Source: Caulobacter sp. X (lineage in GTDB: Bacteria > Pseudomonadota > Alphaproteobacteria > Caulobacterales > Caulobacteraceae). From it: a stretch of 64,000 nucleotides of DNA. Where the stretch lies: NCBI RefSeq assembly GCF_002742635.1, contig NZ_PEGF01000001.1, positions 124,001 to 188,000 of the forward strand, written 5' to 3'. Of this stretch, positions 52,494 to 60,673 are shown piece by piece. Below the pieces are notes generated by a model. The model saw only the letters and a program-made list of their open reading frames with translations, had not been told where the DNA came from and did no database searches. The first letter of the stretch is position 1, and each line of letters starts with the position of its first letter. The position numbers were made by a program, and so were the translations under genes.

Positions 52494-53449
52494 TGAACCG
52501 CGTTCCAATCGCGATCAGTGTCGTGGTGCTGAGCTACGACCGTGTCCACCTGCTTGAGCGCACGCTCGTCAATTGCCTCAGACCCGAGGTGTCGAACGGC
52601 GTTCCGTTCGAGATCATCGTCGTCGACAACCATCCTGATCGGTTGGCCGAAACGCGGGTGTCGCGTCTGGCCGCTGATGGCGCGCCCATCCGCTATTTCG
52701 CGGACGCCCGTCGCAACGTCTCGATCGTTCGCAACGTCGGCATCAAGGCGGCTGTCGGGCGCTATGTCGCCTTCATCGACGACGACGAGGCGCCGGACGC
52801 GGGGTGGCTTTCCGAACTCCATGCCTGCCTTGAGCGCACCGGCGCGGACGCGGCGTTCGGGCCCAAGTATCCCGTGTTCGAGGCGGGAGAACCGCCGGCC
52901 TGGGATCCCGAAGGCTGGCGCTATACGCTTGACTATCGGGAGCCCGCCGACACGCCGATCCATCTGTTCGGTCGCCTGCGCAAGAAGGGCAAGGGACTGG
53001 GCAGCGGCAACGCCGCTTTCCGGGTCGCGACCTGTTTCGACACGCCCGAGCCTTTCGCGGTGGCCTTCGGCGACGCCAACGGCGAGGACACGCATCTGCT
53101 GTTCCGTCTGTCGTTGGCTGGCAAGCGCTTCGTCTGGTGTCCGACCGCGGTGGTGCGCGAGTTCATCGAAACCGATCGGACCAAGCCCAGCTACATGATC
53201 ACGCGGATGAAGCGAGGGTCGCAGCACTATGCGGCCTCGCGGATCGCCACCAGCGATCGTCCAGGTCTGACACGGGTCAAGGTGACGCTCCTGGGACTTG
53301 CTCAGATCGCCGTGCACGCCGGTCTCTATCTGGTGTCCGGCGAGTGGCTGGGCGGCGCGCGCTACGACAACCGCATCGGCATGGCCAAGGGCCTGGGCAA
53401 GCTCACCTATCGCGCGCCGATCGGCTTCATCGACGAGAAGGCCGCATGA
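52493..53449 (+). CDS. Family 2 glycosyltransferase, copy 1
   Basis: A 318-residue GT-A enzyme: ISVVVLSYDRVHLLERTLVNCL at the N-terminus, FEIIVVDNHPD, ARRNVSIVRNVGIKAAVGRYVAFIDDDEAPDAGWL with the DDD metal-binding motif (about residue 98), a GLGSGNAAFRV acceptor loop and the ED of NGEDTHLLFRLSLAGKRF as probable catalytic base. A hydrophobic helix near residue 270 may anchor it to the membrane. It is coupled to the priming transferase upstream and to copy 2 downstream by overlapping start/stop codons. The transferred sugar is unknown; the heptose cassette downstream suggests one of the two copies uses GDP-heptose. Confidence 0.9.
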   Translation: MNRVPIAISVVVLSYDRVHLLERTLVNCLRPEVSNGVPFEIIVVDNHPDRLAETRVSRLAADGAPIRYFADARRNVSIVRNVGIKAAVGRYVAFIDDDEAPDAGWLSELHACLERTGADAAFGPKYPVFEAGEPPAWDPEGWRYTLDYREPADTPIHLFGRLRKKGKGLGSGNAAFRVATCFDTPEPFAVAFGDANGEDTHLLFRLSLAGKRFVWCPTAVVREFIETDRTKPSYMITRMKRGSQHYAASRIATSDRPGLTRVKVTLLGLAQIAVHAGLYLVSGEWLGGARYDNRIGMAKGLGKLTYRAPIGFIDEKAA

Positions 53450-54405
53450 CGGACCTGTCGATCGTCATTTGCACCTACGACCGGCCGGCGTCGCTCGAGG
53501 CGACGCTGAAGTCGTGCCTGGCCCAGACCAACGCGCTCGGGCTTTCGATCGAGATCGTGGTCGTCGACAACCATCCGAGCGGCAGCGCGCAGGCGGTCGT
53601 CGAGGGGCTGGCGGCGGACGCCCGCTGGCCGCTGCGCTACGTGACCGAGCTGACGCGCAACATGTCGACCCTGCGCAATCGCGGCTTCGCCGAGGCGAGG
53701 GGACGTCTGGCGGCGCTGATCGACGACGATGAGATCGCAGCGCCTGATTGGCTGGATCAGCTCGTGGGGGCTTTGCGCGAGGCCGACGCCGACATGGCGG
53801 TGGGACCCCGGCAAGCCGTCTTCGCCGGCGAACCGCCGCCCTATGATCCCAAGGGCGCTCAGTTCGTCAGGATCTTCGATCTCCCCGACGGCGCGATCAT
53901 TCCGCTGACGGAGCCGTCCGGCAAGCCGCGTTATGGCATGGGCACGGGCAATTCGCTTTTCGATCTGTCGCGCTGCTTCCCCGATGGCGAGCCGGCCATG
54001 CGCGAGGCGTTCGGAGACGCCGGAGGCGAGGACGCTGAGCTCTTCATTCGTCTCTACCGAGAGGGACGCAGAATTGTCTGGGCGGCTCGCGCGGTCGTTA
54101 CCGAGACGGTCGCGCCGCATCGAACGGCCGTGACATATCGCCTCATCCGCGCGCGCCGCGAGGCTCAGCACTACGTCTCCATCTACCTTGACGTCACACC
54201 GCGCCCTCGGCTGACCTGGGCCATCCTGATGGCCAAGGGTTTCGCGCAAGTCATTGTCGGCTTTGTTCTATCGGTGATTACGTTCGAGTTCGGCTCTCAG
54301 CGGCGCCTGCGCGGGCGCGCGCTGATGGAGCACGGTCTGGGCAAGCTGCTCTGGAAGCGAGCCGTCGGCTACATCGCCGAGCCTTCGTTCAACAGGGCAA
54401 CCTGA
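53446..54405 (+). CDS. Family 2 glycosyltransferase, copy 2
   Basis: A 319-residue GT-A enzyme related to the preceding gene product throughout: LSIVICTYDRPASLEATLKSCL, IEIVVVDNHPSGSAQ, TRNMSTLRNRGFAEARGRLAALIDDDEIAAPDWLDQLV, GMGTGNSLFDLSRCF, GGEDAELFIRLYREGRRIVWAARAVVTE. The DDDE motif and catalytic Asp are intact. A tandem duplication with divergence is likely, the two copies making different linkages. The start ATG 53446 overlaps the previous stop by ATGA. The last helix (about 265-285) is hydrophobic. Confidence 0.9.
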   Translation: MTDLSIVICTYDRPASLEATLKSCLAQTNALGLSIEIVVVDNHPSGSAQAVVEGLAADARWPLRYVTELTRNMSTLRNRGFAEARGRLAALIDDDEIAAPDWLDQLVGALREADADMAVGPRQAVFAGEPPPYDPKGAQFVRIFDLPDGAIIPLTEPSGKPRYGMGTGNSLFDLSRCFPDGEPAMREAFGDAGGEDAELFIRLYREGRRIVWAARAVVTETVAPHRTAVTYRLIRARREAQHYVSIYLDVTPRPRLTWAILMAKGFAQVIVGFVLSVITFEFGSQRRLRGRALMEHGLGKLLWKRAVGYIAEPSFNRAT

Positions 54406-54493
54406 TCTCAACCAACTTGACCACAAGTCCACCCGCAAACGGCGGCGCAAGGCGCTCGCCGTCCTATTCTGAATTCTGGGGCGTCACAAAAGC

Positions 54494-55240
54494 ATGCTGC
54501 ATCGTCTTTCCTCCCATGACGCCGTGTCCGCGGATCTCACGACGCAGATCAAGCTTTTCGCCGATGGCGCCAGCCTCGAGGATTTCACGCGCCTGCACCA
54601 GAGCGGTCAGGTGGCGGGCTTCACCACCAATCCGACGCTGATGCGTAAGGCCGGCGTGACGGACTACGAGGGCTTCGCCAAGGCTCTGCTGGAGCGCATT
54701 CCCGACGCGCCGATCTCCTTCGAGGTCTTCTCCGACGAATTCGGCGACATGACCCGCCAAGCGCGCAAGATCGCCGCCTGGGGTCCCAACGTCTACGTCA
54801 AGGTTCCGATCACCAACGCCAAGCGCGAAAGCAGCCTGCCGATGGTTCGCGCCCTGGCCGACGAAGGCGTGAAGGTGAACGTCACCGCGATCCTGACCCT
54901 GGAGCAGGTGGCCGAGACGGTCGATGCGCTCAACGCCGATGTCCCGGCGGTGGTTTCGGTGTTCGCTGGCCGCATCGCCGATACGGGCGTGGATCCCATG
55001 CCGGTCATGCGCGCCGCGGTCGCCATCGCCGCCCGCAAGCTCAAGGCCGAGGTGCTGTGGGCCAGCGTGCGCGAGGTGCTCAACGTCTACCAGGCCCGCG
55101 ACTGCGGCTGCCACATCGTCACCTCGACGCCGGACGTGCTGAAGAAGCTCTCCATGGCTGGCAAGGATCTGGCGGACCTGTCGCAAGAGACAGTCGCCAT
55201 GTTCTACGACGACGCCAGCGCGGCCGGCTTCAAGCTTTGA
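54494..55240 (+). CDS. Transaldolase-family protein
   Basis: Class I aldolase-fold enzyme of 248 residues: IKLFADGASLEDFTRLHQSGQVAGFTTNPTLMRKAGV, FEVFSDEFGDMTRQARKIAAWGPNVYVKVPITNAKRESSLPMVRALADEGVKVNVTAILTLEQV, with the Schiff-base Lys in YVKVPIT, then SVFAGRIADTGVDP and EVLWASVREVLNVYQARDCGCHIVTSTPDVLKKL. Length is between fructose-6-phosphate aldolase and classical transaldolase. Because the next genes convert sedoheptulose 7-phosphate to GDP-heptose, it most likely supplies sedoheptulose 7-phosphate for the polymer. It is separated by 88 bp from the glycosyltransferase and overlaps gmhB. Confidence 0.88.
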   Translation: MLHRLSSHDAVSADLTTQIKLFADGASLEDFTRLHQSGQVAGFTTNPTLMRKAGVTDYEGFAKALLERIPDAPISFEVFSDEFGDMTRQARKIAAWGPNVYVKVPITNAKRESSLPMVRALADEGVKVNVTAILTLEQVAETVDALNADVPAVVSVFAGRIADTGVDPMPVMRAAVAIAARKLKAEVLWASVREVLNVYQARDCGCHIVTSTPDVLKKLSMAGKDLADLSQETVAMFYDDASAAGFKL

Positions 55241-55779
55241 GCGCTCCAGAGCTGCGCCGCGCGGTCTTCCTGGATCGCGACGGCGTGCTGAACCGCGTCG
55301 TCATGCGCGATGGCAAGGCGGCGTCTCCGCGCGCCGTGGACGAACTGCAGATCGAGCCCGAGGCGCCGGCGACGCTCAGGTCGCTGAAGGCTGCGGGATA
55401 TCTGCTGTTCGTCGTCACCAACCAGCCGGACGTTCGCCGGGGGCTGATGAGCGCCGAGGCGCTGGACGCGTTGCACGCGCGTTTGGCTGAACTCCTGCCA
55501 GTGGATGAGATCGCCGCCTGCCTCCACGACAACGCCGACGGGTGCGCCTGCCGCAAGCCCAAGCCCGGCTTGGTTCTGGATTTGGCTGAGCGTCATCGCG
55601 TTGATCTTCGTCAGTCATGGCTGATTGGCGATCAAGACCGCGATATCGCTTGTGGTAAAGCCGCAGGTTGTAAAACAGTACTACTTGAGCGAGACTACAA
55701 TTCGGGTATGGGGGCTAATCCTGACCAAGTCGTGGAAACACTCTCGCAATCGCTTGCGCATATTTTGCACGGGCCGTAG
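55237..55779 (+). CDS. gmhB: D-glycero-D-manno-heptose-1,7-bisphosphate phosphatase (HAD family)
   Basis: HAD phosphatase of 180 residues that removes the 7-phosphate from heptose bisphosphate. The nucleophile motif is RAVFLDRDGVLNRVV, motif II LLFVVTNQPDVRRG, the zinc-binding loop is CLHDNADGCACRKPKPG (CxH then CxC, a GmhB hallmark), and motif III/IV is SWLIGDQDRDIACGKAAGC. The start is TTG 55237, overlapping the transaldolase stop TGA; no in-frame ATG gives the conserved N-terminus. The 3' fifth of the gene, from about 55625, is noticeably less GC-rich than the rest of the window. Confidence 0.9.
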   Translation: MSAPELRRAVFLDRDGVLNRVVMRDGKAASPRAVDELQIEPEAPATLRSLKAAGYLLFVVTNQPDVRRGLMSAEALDALHARLAELLPVDEIAACLHDNADGCACRKPKPGLVLDLAERHRVDLRQSWLIGDQDRDIACGKAAGCKTVLLERDYNSGMGANPDQVVETLSQSLAHILHGP

Positions 55780-55802
55780 AGAGCGTTTGCTTGGGGTTTA
55801 CT

Positions 55803-56426
55803 ATGTTTTCTGATCACTTTCTGGAAGCGACGACGCGCGCTGTCGCCGCGATCGATCGCACAGCCGTTGAAACTGTCGCGAAGACGCTGGCCAAGGTTCG
55901 TGATGGCGGCGGCCGCCTGTTCCTGCTTGGCGTCGGCGGCAGCGCCGGCCACGCCAGCCACGCCACCAATGACTTCCGGAAAATCTGCGGCTTTGAGGCC
56001 TATTGTCCGACCGACAACGTCTCCGAACTGACCGCCCGCATCAACGACGAGGGCTGGGAAGGCGTCTTCTCGACCTGGCTCAAGAGCAGCCGCCTGACCG
56101 CCAAGGACGGCCTGCTGATCTTCTCGGTCGGCGGCGGCAGTCTTGAGCCTCCGGTCAGCGCCAATCTCGTGCGCGCCATGCAGTACGCCAAGGAAAAGGG
56201 CGCTGTCGTCACCGGCATCGTCGGTCGCGACGGCGGCTTCACCGCCAAGATCGCCGACGCCTGCGTCGTCGTGCCGACCGTCGATCCGCAGTTGATCACG
56301 CCGATCGTCGAAGGCCTGGCCGCGGTCGTCTGGCACCTGCTGGTGTCGCACCCGGCGCTCTCGCGCTCGAAGGGCCACTGGGAGCAAATCGCCCCGGCAC
56401 CCGCTGTCGCGGTCGCCGCCGAATAA
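55803..56426 (+). CDS. gmhA: Sedoheptulose-7-phosphate isomerase (SIS domain)
   Basis: SIS-fold isomerase of 207 residues converting sedoheptulose 7-phosphate to D-glycero-D-manno-heptose 7-phosphate. The sugar-phosphate loop is LFLLGVGGSAGHASHATNDFRKICGFEAYCPTDNVSELTARIND, and the second SIS segment is GLLIFSVGGGSLEPPVSANLVRAM with IADACVVVPTVDPQLITPIVEGLAAVVWHLLV. It is slightly longer than E. coli GmhA and lacks close similarity at the ends, but the position between gmhB and hddA supports the call. Three bases separate its stop from the next start. Confidence 0.85.
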   Translation: MFSDHFLEATTRAVAAIDRTAVETVAKTLAKVRDGGGRLFLLGVGGSAGHASHATNDFRKICGFEAYCPTDNVSELTARINDEGWEGVFSTWLKSSRLTAKDGLLIFSVGGGSLEPPVSANLVRAMQYAKEKGAVVTGIVGRDGGFTAKIADACVVVPTVDPQLITPIVEGLAAVVWHLLVSHPALSRSKGHWEQIAPAPAVAVAAE

Positions 56427-56429
56427 TCC

Positions 56430-57434
56430 ATGATCTCCACCCGCACGCCGCTGCGCGTGACCCTCGGAGGCGGGGGCACCGATCTGGAGAGCTATTACCG
56501 ACGCGATGGCGGGTTCATCTTCGCCATGGCGCTGGACAAGTACATCCATATCAGCGCGCACCGCCCGGCCTTCCATGATCATGTGGCCCTGATGGGGCCT
56601 GATCCCGAGAACGTCGCCCGCACCGAAGACCTCAAGCACGAACTGGTCCGGGCCGCGCTTCTGCGCCACGGGATCGAGACCGGTTTCGAGGCGGCTTCGA
56701 TCGGCGACATCGTCGGCGGTACGGGCCTGGGCTCTTCCAGTTGCTTCCTGGTCGGCTTCCTGCGCGCCCTGCACGCTCTGAAGGGCTCCGAGCCCGATCG
56801 CCAGGCGCTGGCCGAGGAGGCTTGCGACCTGGAGATCAACGTCCTGGCCAAGGGCATCGGCAAGCAGGATCAGTACATGGCCGCGTTCGGCGGCCTGACG
56901 ACGCTCGACATCGCGCCGAACGGCGAGGTCAAGGTCGGCTCGGTCGCGCTGGACCCAGAGGTCGAGGCGGCCTTCATCGCCCATACCCACATCTATTACA
57001 CGGGCTTGCGACGCGACGCGGCGGTGATCCTGGACGACCAGAACAGCGCCATGCTCAGCGACGGCGAGCGCCAGCGTCAGGCCGCCCAGAGCCTGGGCGC
57101 CATCAAGGACCTTGGCTACCGCATCCGCGACGCCTGGATCGCCGGCGACCTCGACGGCTGGGGCCGCATGCTGCATGAGCATTGGGTCAGCAAGAAGCAA
57201 CTCTCGTCGAAGATTAGCTGGCCGCATATCGACCAGCTATATGACCACGTCCGCGCCAATCTGGGCGTCACGGGCGGCAAGGTGATCGGCGCTGGCGGCG
57301 GCGGCTTCCTGATGCTGTTCACGCCGAACGACGGCCAGGCGCTGGAAGACTACATGGCGTCTCAGAACATGCCGCGCCTGCGCTACGGCATTGATCGCGG
57401 CGGGACGCAGGTCCTGCTGAGCCAGATCGCATGA
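56430..57434 (+). CDS. hddA: GHMP-family heptose kinase 1 (HddA-like)
   Basis: Sugar kinase of 334 residues, expected to phosphorylate C1 of D-glycero-D-manno-heptose 7-phosphate. Motif 1 is STRTPLRVTLGGGGTDLESYYRRDGGFIFAMALDKYIHI, the phosphate loop is DIVGGTGLGSSSCFLVGFLRAL (about residue 100), the catalytic segment is KQDQYMAAFGGLTTLD, and motif 3 is KVIGAGGGGFLMLF. All three GHMP motifs are intact. Its stop overlaps the start of a second GHMP kinase by ATGA. Which of the two is the true HddA cannot be decided by eye. Confidence 0.85.
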   Translation: MISTRTPLRVTLGGGGTDLESYYRRDGGFIFAMALDKYIHISAHRPAFHDHVALMGPDPENVARTEDLKHELVRAALLRHGIETGFEAASIGDIVGGTGLGSSSCFLVGFLRALHALKGSEPDRQALAEEACDLEINVLAKGIGKQDQYMAAFGGLTTLDIAPNGEVKVGSVALDPEVEAAFIAHTHIYYTGLRRDAAVILDDQNSAMLSDGERQRQAAQSLGAIKDLGYRIRDAWIAGDLDGWGRMLHEHWVSKKQLSSKISWPHIDQLYDHVRANLGVTGGKVIGAGGGGFLMLFTPNDGQALEDYMASQNMPRLRYGIDRGGTQVLLSQIA

Positions 57435-58522
57435 ACGCCTGGCGCGCGGAGGTCCTCGGCGGCGTTCGGCGGGTCCGCACCACCAGCGGATTCGACGTCC
57501 GAGCCCGCGCGCCTCTGCGCTTGGGCCTGGCGGGCGGCGGCACCGACCTCTCGCCCTACTGCGACCAGTTCGGCGGCGCGGTTCTGAATGTCACGATCGA
57601 CCGCTTCGCCTTCGCGCATGTCGCGCCCAGCCGGGACGGGGCGGTCTCGTTCCGCGCCAACGACCTTGGCGTTCAGGAACGGCATGAACTGGGCGCTTGC
57701 CCTCGGATAGATGAAGGCCTGCGCCTGCATCGCGCGGTTTACGAACATATGGTCGAGACGTATCTGGATGGCGATGCGCCAGCGCTGAGCGTCTCGACGA
57801 ATATCGACGCGCCGGCCGGGTCCGGTCTGGGTTCGTCCTCAGCCCTGGTTGTTGCGCTGGTGGAGGCGTTTCGGCTGGCGCTGGACCTGCCGCTGGGGCC
57901 CGCCGACGTCGCCCGGCTAGCGTTCCTGATCGAGCGCCGCAAGCTCGGCTTGGCCGGCGGGCGTCAGGATCAGTACGCGGCGGCCTTCGGCGGGGTGAAC
58001 TTCATCGAGTTCCTGCCCGAGGACAAGGTGCTGGTCAGTCCTCTGCGGGTGCCGCGCGCCTACCTCAATGAGTTCGAGTCTTCACTGGTGATCTGCTTCA
58101 CCGGTCAATCGCGACATTCAGAGACGATCATCAAGGAGCAGATCGACGGCCTCGTCGGCATGAACGCCGAGACGGTCGAGAGCATGCACCAGCTCAAGGC
58201 CGACGCGGCCCTCATGCGCGAGGCCCTGCTACGGGGCGACATGCGTGACATGGCCGCCATCCTGATGCAGTCCTGGACCGCCAAGAAGCGCACCGCCAGC
58301 GGCGTGGCGACGGAGACCGTCGATCGCCTGTTCGACCTCGCCATGGCCGCGGGCGCTTGGGGCGGCAAGGTCTCCGGCGCGGGCGGCGGCGGCTTCCTGA
58401 TGTTCTTCACGGACCCCGAGAACCGCCACCACCTGATCGCCACGCTGAACGCGGCGGGCGGCCAGGCGAGCTCGGTCAAGGTCACGTTCGAGGGCGCGGA
58501 AGCCTGGAGCGTGCCCCGGTGA
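57431..58522 (+). CDS. GHMP-family heptose kinase 2 (HddA-like)
   Basis: A second kinase of 363 residues with the same motifs: VRARAPLRLGLAGGGTDLSPYCDQFGGAVLNVTIDRFAFAHV, the phosphate loop IDAPAGSGLGSSSALVVALVEAF, RQDQYAAAFGGVNFIEFLPED and KVSGAGGGGFLMFF. It has a 24-residue N-terminal extension before the first motif. The PYCDQFGGAVLN stretch is the form I associate with HddA and with dehydrogenase-linked sugar kinases of heptose clusters. It might be the heptose-7-phosphate kinase itself or act on another sugar. It overlaps both neighbours by four bases. Confidence 0.82.
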   Translation: MNAWRAEVLGGVRRVRTTSGFDVRARAPLRLGLAGGGTDLSPYCDQFGGAVLNVTIDRFAFAHVAPSRDGAVSFRANDLGVQERHELGACPRIDEGLRLHRAVYEHMVETYLDGDAPALSVSTNIDAPAGSGLGSSSALVVALVEAFRLALDLPLGPADVARLAFLIERRKLGLAGGRQDQYAAAFGGVNFIEFLPEDKVLVSPLRVPRAYLNEFESSLVICFTGQSRHSETIIKEQIDGLVGMNAETVESMHQLKADAALMREALLRGDMRDMAAILMQSWTAKKRTASGVATETVDRLFDLAMAAGAWGGKVSGAGGGGFLMFFTDPENRHHLIATLNAAGGQASSVKVTFEGAEAWSVPR

Positions 58523-59214
58523 GGGTTCGTCAGTGCGTGATCCTCGTCGGCGGGCTGGGCACGCGTCTCGGCGACATCGCCCGCGACACGCCCAAGCCCA
58601 TGCTGCCGGTGGCCGGTCGGCCCTTCCTCGAGCACTTGCTCGCCAAGGCGGCGCGCAGCGGCTTCGACCGCGCGCTGCTGCTGGCTGGGCATCGCGCGGA
58701 GGTGATCTCGCGGCATATCGAGGCCGAGACGCTCGTCGATCGTCTCGGCATGGAGATCGCGGTGTCGATCGAGTCAGAGCCTCTGGGAACGGGCGGCGCG
58801 CTGAGCTACGCCCACGACCGGCTTGACGACGCCTTCCTGCTGCTGAACGGCGACACCTGGTTCGACTTCGACTGGCGCGCCTTCGCCGACCGTGGCGACT
58901 ACGCCGGCCTCATGGCGCTGCGCACGGTTGAACCGGCGGACCGCTACGAGACCGTAGTCTTGGACGGCGACCGTGTCAACGAGATCCGGCCCCGCGACGC
59001 CGGCCTGCGCAAGGGCCTGATCAATGGCGGCGTCTGCCGCCTCGCCAAGACGGCTGTGCCCAAGACCGATCGCGCCTTCTCCCTCGAGGCGGAATTGCTG
59101 CCAGCGCTTTGCAAGGCGCGCGACCTTGGAGGGCAGGTGTTCGATGGCGCGTTCGTCGACATCGGCGTGCCCGCCAGCCTGGCGTCCGCCGAGCAGATCC
59201 TGGCGTCGGCCTAG
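58519..59214 (+). CDS. hddC: D-glycero-D-manno-heptose-1-phosphate guanylyltransferase
   Basis: Nucleotidyltransferase of 231 residues, expected to make GDP-heptose from heptose 1-phosphate and GTP. The N-terminal nucleotide loop is QCVILVGGLGTRLGDIARDTPKPMLPVAGRPFLEHLLAK; the metal-binding Asp follows in DAFLLLNGDTWFDFD, then RPRDAGLRKGLINGGVCRLAK and VDIGVPASLASAEQIL. This short form without a hexapeptide domain is typical of HddC/mannose-1-phosphate guanylyltransferases. The start is GTG 58519, overlapping the upstream stop TGA. It is the last gene of the sugar-nucleotide run; 120 bp without features follow. Confidence 0.87.
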   Translation: MRVRQCVILVGGLGTRLGDIARDTPKPMLPVAGRPFLEHLLAKAARSGFDRALLLAGHRAEVISRHIEAETLVDRLGMEIAVSIESEPLGTGGALSYAHDRLDDAFLLLNGDTWFDFDWRAFADRGDYAGLMALRTVEPADRYETVVLDGDRVNEIRPRDAGLRKGLINGGVCRLAKTAVPKTDRAFSLEAELLPALCKARDLGGQVFDGAFVDIGVPASLASAEQILASA

Positions 59215-59334
59215 CTTCATCGCCGGGGCTCGCATCCGGACGACTCAAATCATGGCCAAGATTGACTAACCGCAACGTCGGACGCGTTCACCGGCCGTAA
59301 AGCCGAGGCGCCACCCTGACGTTCGAGATGACTC

Positions 59335-60102
59335 ATGTCGATCAAGCCCATTGACCTAAGCCGTGTGCGTGACCTGCCGCTGCTGGCTTCCGCCAGCGAT
59401 GAGTCTCTCTCCCTGATCGGGCAGGGCGGCTTCCTGCAATGGACGCCAAAGGGCGCCGAGCTGGTCGCCGAGGGGGAGGTCAACGACTTCCTCTACATCC
59501 TGCTCGAGGGCTCCGTGGAGCTGGAAGGCACCTGGGGTGACCGCGACTCGACCCTCGCCGTGCTGCGGCCGCTGTCCAGCTTCGTTCTGGCCTCGGTGGT
59601 CCTTGAGGCGCCGGCGCTGATGACGGCCCGCACGCTCGCCCGCAGCCAGTTGCTGATGATCCCGGGCGAGCTTTTCCGACGCGTGATCCGGCAGGACCAA
59701 GGCGTCTCCATGGCGGTCATTGAGGAGCTGTCAGGCTGCTACAGCGGTCTGGTCCGCACCATCAAGAGCCACAAGCTGCGCGCGCCGCTCGTCCGTCTGG
59801 CCAACTACCTGCTCGTGCAGCAGAGTCGCCAGGGCGGCGGCAGCGTGCTGCGTCTGCCGCTGCAGAAAAGGATGCTGGCGTCGCTGCTGGGCATGACGCC
59901 CGAGAACCTCTCGCGATCGTTCGCCGCCTTGGCTGAACATGGGGTCAGGGTCGATGGGCCGCTGGTGACGATCACCCGTCCGGCGGTCCTGACCCGCTTG
60001 GCCAAGCCTGATCCCCTGATCGACAATCCGCTGCCCGTGGCCGGCGCCACGATGGGCCAAGCCGGACGCGAGCGCGCCGCCCACGTCGAGGGCCACGCCT
60101 GA
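59335..60102 (+). CDS. Crp/Fnr-family transcriptional regulator
   Basis: A 255-residue regulator with an N-terminal cyclic-nucleotide-binding-type beta roll (about residues 15-130: GGFLQWTPKGAELVAEGEVNDFLYILLEGSVELEGTWGD) and a C-terminal helix-turn-helix with RMLASLLGMTPENLSRSFAALAEHGVRVDG, where the E-x-x-S-R pattern matches FNR/FixK-type recognition helices. There is no N-terminal Cys cluster, so it is not a canonical oxygen-sensing FNR. The stop overlaps the QueD-like gene start (ATGA). A FixK/FNR-type box occurs 3.8 kb downstream, which this protein could recognise, but that is speculative. Confidence 0.88.
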   Translation: MSIKPIDLSRVRDLPLLASASDESLSLIGQGGFLQWTPKGAELVAEGEVNDFLYILLEGSVELEGTWGDRDSTLAVLRPLSSFVLASVVLEAPALMTARTLARSQLLMIPGELFRRVIRQDQGVSMAVIEELSGCYSGLVRTIKSHKLRAPLVRLANYLLVQQSRQGGGSVLRLPLQKRMLASLLGMTPENLSRSFAALAEHGVRVDGPLVTITRPAVLTRLAKPDPLIDNPLPVAGATMGQAGRERAAHVEGHA

Positions 60103-60611
60103 TGGCCTACAGGTCGGTGAAGACCTATGGCGCTGAGCGGGGCCTGTCGTGCGCCTACCGCCAGTGGGCGGCCGAGAGCCATTGCCAGCTCCTGCACGGC
60201 TATTCGCTAGGCTTCGTCTTCGACTTCGCGGCCGAACAGCTGGACGCGCGCGGCTGGGTGGTGGACTTCGGGAAGGCCGGCTTTGGTCCTATCCGCGAGT
60301 GGCTCCACCACATGTTCGACCACACTTTGCTGGTGGCCGCCGATGACCCCTCGCGGCTGGAGTTCGAGCGGCTCCAACGCCTGGGCTTGGCGCAGGTCAG
60401 GATCGTTCCGGGCGTCAGCGCCGAAGCTCTGGCCGCTCACGTGTTCGAGCATGCCCAAGGTCTGGTCGACTCAGCGACCAAGGGACGTTGCTGGGTGGCC
60501 TCGGTCGAGTGCAGGGAGCACGGCGCCAATGCCGCCGTGTACGAGAACCCGCAGGGCGTCTTGAAACAGGTCAGCGCCGAGGCGCTGAGTTTAGCGCTCA
60601 AGGGTCTTTAG
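60102..60611 (+). CDS. QueD/6-pyruvoyl-tetrahydropterin-synthase-like protein with altered zinc site
   Basis: A 169-residue T-fold protein related to 6-carboxytetrahydropterin synthase. Conserved catalytic positions are present: Cys28 in SHCQLLHG, the Asp73-His74 pair in MFDHTLL, and a Glu in VASVECREHG near residue 149. Two of the three zinc His found in QueD are replaced: the AAHR His is Tyr19 (CAYRQW), and the second His of HGH is Tyr34 (LHGYS); only His32 remains. It also lacks other queuosine genes nearby and is translated with a Crp/Fnr gene. It may be a divergent subfamily with a new activity or a binding role. Confidence 0.8.
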   Translation: MAYRSVKTYGAERGLSCAYRQWAAESHCQLLHGYSLGFVFDFAAEQLDARGWVVDFGKAGFGPIREWLHHMFDHTLLVAADDPSRLEFERLQRLGLAQVRIVPGVSAEALAAHVFEHAQGLVDSATKGRCWVASVECREHGANAAVYENPQGVLKQVSAEALSLALKGL

Positions 60612-60673
60612 GGGCGGCTTGAGCGGTGTGACGAGCGCTGACGCGCTCGGCCTCTCAAAATGTGACTTGACCA

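Noticed and set aside
54494..55240. Assigning the transaldolase-like gene to central metabolism
   Set aside because: Its coupling to gmhB and position in the heptose cassette fit a dedicated supply role better, though general transaldolase activity is not excluded.
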